Below are positions 59,454 through 64,000 of a stretch of 64,000 nucleotides of DNA, one piece after another. Position numbers and translations under genes: made by a program. The notes under the pieces are model-generated. The model saw only the letters and a program-made list of their open reading frames with translations. It did not search any database and was not told the origin of the DNA. Position 1 is the stretch's first letter. The number at the start of each line of letters is the position of its first letter. The stretch is from Streptomyces litmocidini (GTDB lineage: Bacteria; Actinomycetota; Actinomycetes; Streptomycetales; Streptomycetaceae): NCBI RefSeq assembly GCF_014649755.1, contig NZ_BMTQ01000002.1, positions 386,761 to 450,760 of the forward strand, in the 5' to 3' direction.

Positions 59454-59705
59454 TCAGTCCCAGACGTAGAGACCCCAGCCCGCGGACTCGCGCAGGCAGT
59501 AGTAGGACGAGTAGCCGTGGCGGACGTAGTACGCGCCGCCGCCCTGGCACGCCGTCTCGGAGCTGTACCAGTCGATGAAGTGCATCGACGTGGTCGACGT
59601 GGGCGCCGTGGTGGCGGCGGAAGCGGTGCTCGACAGAGCTCCCGGTATCCCGAAAGCGGCGAGCGCGGCCGCGAAAACCGCAATGCGAGAAATCTTGCCG
59701 GACAT
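59454..59705 (-). CDS. Small secreted aromatic-rich protein
   Basis: An 83-residue protein with a signal peptide (KISRIAVFAAALAAFGI, cleavage near TASAA). The mature part of about 50 residues is rich in Tyr, Ser and Trp, with two cysteines (SSETACQGGGAYYVRHGYSS, then YYCLRESAGWGLYVWD). A GAGGGG site precedes the ATG at 59705. It could be an extracellular disulfide-bonded peptide; no family is recognised. Confidence 0.75.
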   Translation of the reverse strand: MSGKISRIAVFAAALAAFGIPGALSSTASAATTAPTSTTSMHFIDWYSSETACQGGGAYYVRHGYSSYYCLRESAGWGLYVWD

Positions 59706-59877
59706 ACAACCCCTCGAATGAGACGAGCTCGAATGCGTTGAGAATGAGTCCATGCGGTGGAGCGGGGTCGATCTTGGTCGCGTGATTGCGTCCATGTCAA
59801 CGCCATGGGCGAGGGCGGCACCCGGAATGGCTTCTTACCGTCATTCATGGCCGGTGACCGGTACTTGCCGAGCAAGA

Positions 59878-59913
59878 GGAGGAGCCCCCGTCGCAGGCGA
59901 CGGGGGCTCCTCC
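59878..59913 (-). terminator. Terminator after the Yip1 gene
   Basis: Perfect 16-base arms (59878-59893 and 59898-59913) around a CAGG loop just beyond the Yip1-family gene stop. Confidence 0.8.
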
Positions 59914-59930
59914 AGGTCCGTGGGCGACCG

Positions 59931-60782
59931 CTACAGCGTGCCCAGCTTGATCAGGCTCAGCAGCGCCACCAGCTGGATCGCCGACGCGCCCAGCGCCTTC
60001 GGCCACGGCAGGTCGTGGGAGCGGCTCACCATCACGGTGAGGAGCGCGCCCAGCGCCAGCCAGGTGGCCCAGCCGAGGACCTGCACCAGGCCGTTCTCGC
60101 CGCCCAGGAAGAGCGCGAAGACCAGGCGCGGCGCGTCGGTGATCGACATGATCAGCATCGAGAGGCCGACGGTAGGCTGCCAGGCGCCGTCGCCGCCCAG
60201 CTGGCGCGCGAGGGTGTGGGTGACCGCGCCCAGGATCAGTCCGCCGAGCACGAAGCCGAGGGCCGTCATCAGGACGTACGGGATCGTGCTGGAGATCGTC
60301 GCGTTGAGCGCCTCTTCGCGGGCCTGGTCGAATCCGAAGATCGCGAGGAGGCCGTAGAGGAACGTGACGATCAGCGCCGGGCCCCAGACGGCGTGGTCCC
60401 GCATCCGCAGGAACGTGGCCGCCGGGCGGAGCGCGATGCCGGTCAGGAGCTGCTGCCAGGGGAGCCGGGGGCCCGTCGGCACGGGGGCCGCGCCCGCGTC
60501 GTACGTCGCGGCGTGGCCGTACGGGTCGTCGACGCTGAACATCTGGGTGTGGCCCGGGTTGTTCGCCGCCGCGTGCTGCTGGTGGTGGTTCTGCGGGTCG
60601 CCGAAGTACTCAGGCTCCTCGTAGGCCCGCCCCTGCTGCCCGTACGGCTGCCCCTGGGGCGGTTGCTGCCACTGCTGCTGCGGGTAGGGCGGCGGGGCCG
60701 CGTCGTACCCGTACGGCGCCTGCTGCGGTCGTTGTTGCGGGGGGCGGTTGTCCCGGCCGCGTCCGTTCCTGAATCCAGCCAC
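59931..60782 (-). CDS. Yip1-family membrane protein
   Basis: A 283-residue protein. The first 100 residues are Gln/Pro/Tyr-rich and disordered (QQRPQQAPYGYDAAPP, PYPQQQWQQPPQG). The rest has five transmembrane helices typical of the Yip1 domain (WQQLLTGIALRPAATFLRM, IPYVLMTALGFVLGGLILGAV). The GTG at 60782 gives the MAGFRNGRGRD start; the track's longer frame extends into the next gene's 3' region. Bacterial Yip1 proteins are of unknown function, possibly membrane organisation. Confidence 0.82.
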   Translation of the reverse strand: MAGFRNGRGRDNRPPQQRPQQAPYGYDAAPPPYPQQQWQQPPQGQPYGQQGRAYEEPEYFGDPQNHHQQHAAANNPGHTQMFSVDDPYGHAATYDAGAAPVPTGPRLPWQQLLTGIALRPAATFLRMRDHAVWGPALIVTFLYGLLAIFGFDQAREEALNATISSTIPYVLMTALGFVLGGLILGAVTHTLARQLGGDGAWQPTVGLSMLIMSITDAPRLVFALFLGGENGLVQVLGWATWLALGALLTVMVSRSHDLPWPKALGASAIQLVALLSLIKLGTL

Positions 60783-60886
60783 GTCTCGAACGTACCCGCT
60801 TTCTTCGTGTGGTCGTGCCCCGGGCCCGTCCTTGCCACGGAGCTGTGACATCCCCCGGGGGGCGTGCGCGGCCGGGAGCCACGGCG

Positions 60887-60928
60887 AAGGGGCCGCCCCG
60901 CGCTTCCAGCAGCGCGGGGCGGCCCCTT
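60887..60928. terminator. Terminator after the EtfD-like gene
   Basis: Perfect 17-base arms (60887-60903 and 60912-60928) around an eight-base loop. Confidence 0.85.
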
Positions 60929-60945
60929 CCGTCGGGCGACCGGCC

Positions 60946-63204
60946 TCAGACGGCCGGCTCCGGCTCCTCGACCGCCGGCTCCTCCTCCGGCTCGGCCGGG
61001 GTCTTCACCGAGTCGAGGAGCAGCTGGGCGACGTCCACGACCGTGACGGACTCCTTGGCCTTGCCCTCGTTCTTCTTGCCGTTCACGGAGTCCGTGAGCA
61101 TGACGAGGCAGAAGGGGCAGGCGGTGGAGACGATGTCCGGGTTGAGGGACAGGGCCTCGTCGACGCGCTCGTTGTTGATGCGCTTGCCGATCCGCTCCTC
61201 CATCCACATCCGGGCACCACCGGCGCCGCAGCAGAAGCCGCGCTCCTTGTGGCGGTGCATCTCCTGCTGGCGCAGGCCGGGGACGGCGGACATGATCTCG
61301 CGCGGCGGCGTGTAGACCTTGTTGTGCCGGCCCAGGTAGCAGGGGTCGTGGTAGGTGATGAGGCCCTCGACCGGGGTCACCGGGATCAGCTTGCCCTCGT
61401 CGATGAGGTGCTGGAGCAGCTGGGTGTGGTGGATGACCTCGTACTCGCCGCCGAGCTGCGGGTACTCGTTGGCGATGGTGTTGAAGCAGTGCGGGCAGGT
61501 CGAGACGATCTTCTTGGCCGACTTCGGCTTCTTCGTCGACTCGTCCTCGTCGTCCTCGCCGAACGCCATGTTCAGCATCGCGACGTTCTCGGCGCCGAGC
61601 TGCTGGAACAGCGGCTCGTTGCCCAGACGGCGCGGGGAGTCACCGGTGCACTTCTCCTCGCCGCCCATGATCGCGAACTTGACGCCCGCGATGTGGAGGA
61701 GTTCGGCGAAGGCCTTCGTCGTCTTCTTGGCGCGGTCTTCCAGCGCACCGGCGCAGCCGACCCAGTAGAGGTAGTCGACCTCGGTGAGGTCCTCGACGTC
61801 CTTGCCGACGATCGGGACCTCGAAGTCGACCTCCTTGGTCCACTCGACGCGCTGCTTCTTCGCCAGGCCCCAGGGGTTGCCCTTCTTCTCCAGGTTCTTG
61901 AGCATCGTGCCCGCCTCGGACGGGAACGCGGACTCGATCATGACCTGGTAGCGGCGCATGTCGACGATGTGGTCGATGTGCTCGATGTCGACCGGGCACT
62001 GCTCGACGCAGGCGCCGCAGGTGGTGCAGGACCACAGGACGTCGGGGTCGATGACGCCGTTCTCCTCGGCGGTGCCGATGAGCGGGCGCTCGGCCTCGGC
62101 CAGGGCGGCGGCGGGGACGTCCTTGAGCTGCTCCTCGGTGGCCTTCTCGTCGCCCTCCATGGTCTTGCCGCCGCCCGCGAGCAGGTAGGGCGCCTTGGCG
62201 TGCGCGTGGTCGCGCAGCGACATGATGAGGAGCTTGGGGGAGAGGGGCTTGCCGGTGTTCCAGGCGGGACACTGCGACTGGCAGCGGCCGCACTCGGTGC
62301 AGGTGGAGAAGTCGAGGATGCCCTTCCAGGAGAACTGCTCGACCTGGGAGACGCCGAAGACGGCGTCCTCGGCCGGGTCCTCCCAGTCGATCTCCTTGCC
62401 GGCCGTGGTCATCGGCTGGAGCGCGCCCAGGGCGGTGGAGCCGTCGGCGTTGCGCTTGAACCAGATGTTCGGGAAGCCGAGGAAGCGGTGCCAGGCGACG
62501 CCCATGTTGGTGTTGAGCGAGACCGTGATCATCCAGGTGAAGGACGTGACGATCTTGAGGCACGCGAAGAAGTAGGTGAGGTACTGGATCGTGCTCAGGT
62601 CCAGGCCGTCGAGCAGCGCGATCAGCGGGTACGAGGCGAAGAAGCCCGGCTCCCAGCTCGTCACGTGGTGCTGGACGCCTTCGAGGCCGCGGAGCGTCAT
62701 GATGCAGACGCCGACGATCAGGATGACGGCCTCGACGAAGTACGCCTGGCCGGTCTTGGAACCGGCGAAGCGGGACTTGCGGCCCGCCTTGGTCGGCTTG
62801 CTCAGCTGGCGGATGACGATGAGGGTCACGATGCCCAGGACCGTCATCAGGCCGAGGAACTCGGTGAAGATCTCGTACGGCAGCCAGTCACCGATGAACG
62901 GGATCAGCCAGTCGGCCTGGAAGAGCTGGCCGAAGGCGTTCACGATGGTGAGGAGCAGCGAGAAGAAGCCCACCGCCACGAACCAGTGCGCGAAGCCGAC
63001 GATGCCCCAGCGGTTCATGCGCGTGTGGCCGAGGAATTCCTTGACCAGCGTGATGGTGCGCTGCTTGGGGTCACCGGTGCGCGTGCCGGCGGGGACCGGC
63101 TGACCGAGCCGCACGAAGCGGTAGATCTGCACGGTGGCGCGGCCGAACAGCGCGACGGCCACCACCGTGATGGCGATCGACACGATGATCGCGGCGAGTT
63201 GCAT
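60946..63204 (-). CDS. EtfD-like membrane iron-sulfur reductase
   Basis: A 752-residue protein with an N-terminal membrane part (about six helices, residues 1-250) resembling the heme-binding nitrate reductase gamma subunit. Two 4Fe-4S motifs follow, CTECGRCQSQCP and CTTCGACVEQCP. Two CCG-type domains come last (CPHCFNTI region; GFCCGAGGARMWMEE, then ACPFCLVML). This is the layout of mycobacterial EtfD (Rv0338c type), which passes electrons from electron-transfer flavoprotein, reduced by fatty-acid oxidation, to the quinone pool. The acidic C-terminal tail (EPEEEPAVEEPEP) is unusual. A possible fatty-acid-type operator lies just upstream. Confidence 0.93.
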   Translation of the reverse strand: MQLAAIIVSIAITVVAVALFGRATVQIYRFVRLGQPVPAGTRTGDPKQRTITLVKEFLGHTRMNRWGIVGFAHWFVAVGFFSLLLTIVNAFGQLFQADWLIPFIGDWLPYEIFTEFLGLMTVLGIVTLIVIRQLSKPTKAGRKSRFAGSKTGQAYFVEAVILIVGVCIMTLRGLEGVQHHVTSWEPGFFASYPLIALLDGLDLSTIQYLTYFFACLKIVTSFTWMITVSLNTNMGVAWHRFLGFPNIWFKRNADGSTALGALQPMTTAGKEIDWEDPAEDAVFGVSQVEQFSWKGILDFSTCTECGRCQSQCPAWNTGKPLSPKLLIMSLRDHAHAKAPYLLAGGGKTMEGDEKATEEQLKDVPAAALAEAERPLIGTAEENGVIDPDVLWSCTTCGACVEQCPVDIEHIDHIVDMRRYQVMIESAFPSEAGTMLKNLEKKGNPWGLAKKQRVEWTKEVDFEVPIVGKDVEDLTEVDYLYWVGCAGALEDRAKKTTKAFAELLHIAGVKFAIMGGEEKCTGDSPRRLGNEPLFQQLGAENVAMLNMAFGEDDEDESTKKPKSAKKIVSTCPHCFNTIANEYPQLGGEYEVIHHTQLLQHLIDEGKLIPVTPVEGLITYHDPCYLGRHNKVYTPPREIMSAVPGLRQQEMHRHKERGFCCGAGGARMWMEERIGKRINNERVDEALSLNPDIVSTACPFCLVMLTDSVNGKKNEGKAKESVTVVDVAQLLLDSVKTPAEPEEEPAVEEPEPAV

Positions 63205-63224
63205 GACGGGCTCCTCGGGCGGGC

Positions 63225-63238
63225 CTACTAAGCGGTAA
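63225..63238. promoter_or_regulatory. Imperfect palindrome upstream of the EtfD-like gene
   Basis: CTACTAAGCGGTAA on plus (TTACCGCTTAGTAG on minus), an imperfect inverted repeat with GTA-type half-sites that resembles TetR-family fatty-acid-catabolism operators. Confidence 0.35.
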
Positions 63239-63311
63239 CTTATTGAGTTCCTGCTGAGATTACCCGGTCACGGCGCCACGCTGTAGCGGCGCTCGCGGTG
63301 ATGTGTGTCGC

Positions 63312-63968
63312 TCAGGCAAACCTTGCCGCACGACGCCTGCGTACTGCTGGAAGCGTACGCGCAAGGACCAGCAGGTCCATCCCCAGCCAGTGGTGGTCCA
63401 CATAGTGGAGGTCGAGCAGTTCGCGTTCCTCCCACGGCAGGTCCGAGCGGCCGCTGATCTGCCACGGCCCGGTGAGCCCCGGACGCACGGAGAGTCGGCG
63501 GCCGCCCTCGCCCGCGCACTCCCGGTGGGTCGGGGACAGGGGGCACGGTCCGACGAGCGACATCCGGCCCGTGACGACGTGCAGCAGCAGCGGCAGCGCG
63601 GCCAGCGGGCTCTTCGTGCGGAAGGTCAGCATCGTGAAGGGCCGCCCCCTCAGGCCGGCCACCGTCCGGCGGCGCAGCAGCCCGCCCGTACCGCCTCCGC
63701 CGCCGAGGACCACGGACAGGGCGGTGCCGACGATCAGCGGGGAGAGGACGAGGAGCAGGAGCGTCCCGCCCGCCACGTCGAAGGCGCGCTTCGCCGCCGT
63801 CGCGCGCCCCGCCGGCGTCGGACGCTCCGCCGTCGTCACCACGTGCTCGGTCGGCGTCGGACGCTCCGCCGTCGTCACCACGCGCCCCGTCGGCGTCGGA
63901 CACCCCGTCGCCACCACGCGCTCCGTCGCCACCACGTGCTTCGCCGTCGTCGCGGGCCTCGCCGTCAT
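63312..63968 (-). CDS. Sugar transferase-like protein lacking the catalytic Asp-Glu pair
   Basis: A 218-residue protein related to monotopic phosphoglycosyl transferases (WcaJ/PglC-like), which move a sugar phosphate onto polyprenyl phosphate. It has the membrane helix (KRAFDVAGGTLLLLVLSPLI), RGRPFTMLTFRT and the C-terminal RPGLTGPWQISGRSDLPWEE. But the stretch that normally follows FRTM is shortened by some 25-35 residues, and the catalytic motif TSLDELPQL reads SPLAALPLL, so both acidic residues are Ala. The enzyme is probably inactive or altered. An N-terminal 60-residue leader carries VVTTAERPTP-type repeats. GGAGGGTG precedes the ATG. Confidence 0.78.
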   Translation of the reverse strand: MTARPATTAKHVVATERVVATGCPTPTGRVVTTAERPTPTEHVVTTAERPTPAGRATAAKRAFDVAGGTLLLLVLSPLIVGTALSVVLGGGGGTGGLLRRRTVAGLRGRPFTMLTFRTKSPLAALPLLLHVVTGRMSLVGPCPLSPTHRECAGEGGRRLSVRPGLTGPWQISGRSDLPWEERELLDLHYVDHHWLGMDLLVLARTLPAVRRRRAARFA

Positions 63969-64000
63969 GCGGTCACACCCTCCGGCGGTAATCCTGGTAT

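Noticed and set aside
60748..63231. An 827-codon plus-strand frame opposite the EtfD-like gene
   Set aside because: The minus-strand gene has clear iron-sulfur motifs; the plus frame is a leucine/arginine-rich shadow.

Overview
The window is chromosomal DNA of a Streptomyces or close relative. The evidence is very high GC with strong third-position GC bias, many GTG and TTG starts, leaderless-type promoters, and families typical of the genus (DUF2630, DUF7144, DUF6126, DUF5994, an SCO5918-type protein, ribosomal protein bL37). No rRNA operon, CRISPR array, intact prophage or secondary-metabolite cluster was seen.

Layout: 0-8.3 kb holds a DoxX-like protein, metG, an OmpR-type two-component pair, a repeat-rich VWA protein and a PhoX-type phosphatase behind a possible PHO box. 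8.3-19.3 kb holds an APC permease, a FUSC transporter, small membrane and lipoproteins, an alpha/beta hydrolase divergent from a MocR regulator, and an FMN reductase/LLM monooxygenase pair. 19.3-33.6 kb is a corrin-ring locus: cobL and cobM on plus; cbiD on minus divergent from cobK; cobG-cobH-cobIJ on minus with start/stop overlaps; and cobN on plus behind a cobalamin riboswitch. 33.6-47.5 kb is accessory: an ABC-F ATPase behind a promoter flanked by two palindromic operators, a DUF1648 protein with a YtrA-like GntR regulator behind twin operators, a GlxA regulator/MBL hydrolase pair, VOC proteins (one without a proper stop), a truncated AraC regulator, and an arginase-family operon divergent from a CGNR regulator. 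47.7-51.5 kb looks like a cold-adaptation locus: MerR regulator, SCO5918-type protein, CBS protein, DEAD-box helicase and cold-shock protein.

53.8-57.9 kb is a tRNA-anchored island. A complete tRNA-Gly(CCC) gene with its terminator lies at 57.74-57.85 kb. Partial copies of its 3' half plus the same terminator lie at 55.05 and 53.83 kb. They bracket a frameshifted IS982-family transposase fragment, an acetyltransferase and an FG-GAP-repeat secreted protein. This looks like successive integration at the tRNA, with no integrase left. 58-64 kb returns to core genes: dcd, a phosphoribosyltransferase, a Yip1 protein and an EtfD-like iron-sulfur reductase, then a sugar transferase that appears to lack its catalytic Asp-Glu pair.

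No wholly new system is evident. The most interesting signals are the triple tRNA-Gly footprint, the operator-flanked ABC-F promoter with no linked regulator, the twin YtrA-type operators, the dual Shine-Dalgarno spacer between cbiD and cobK, the VOC gene that reads through a perfect palindrome, and the degenerate sugar transferase. All calls come from reading the sequence; no database search was run.
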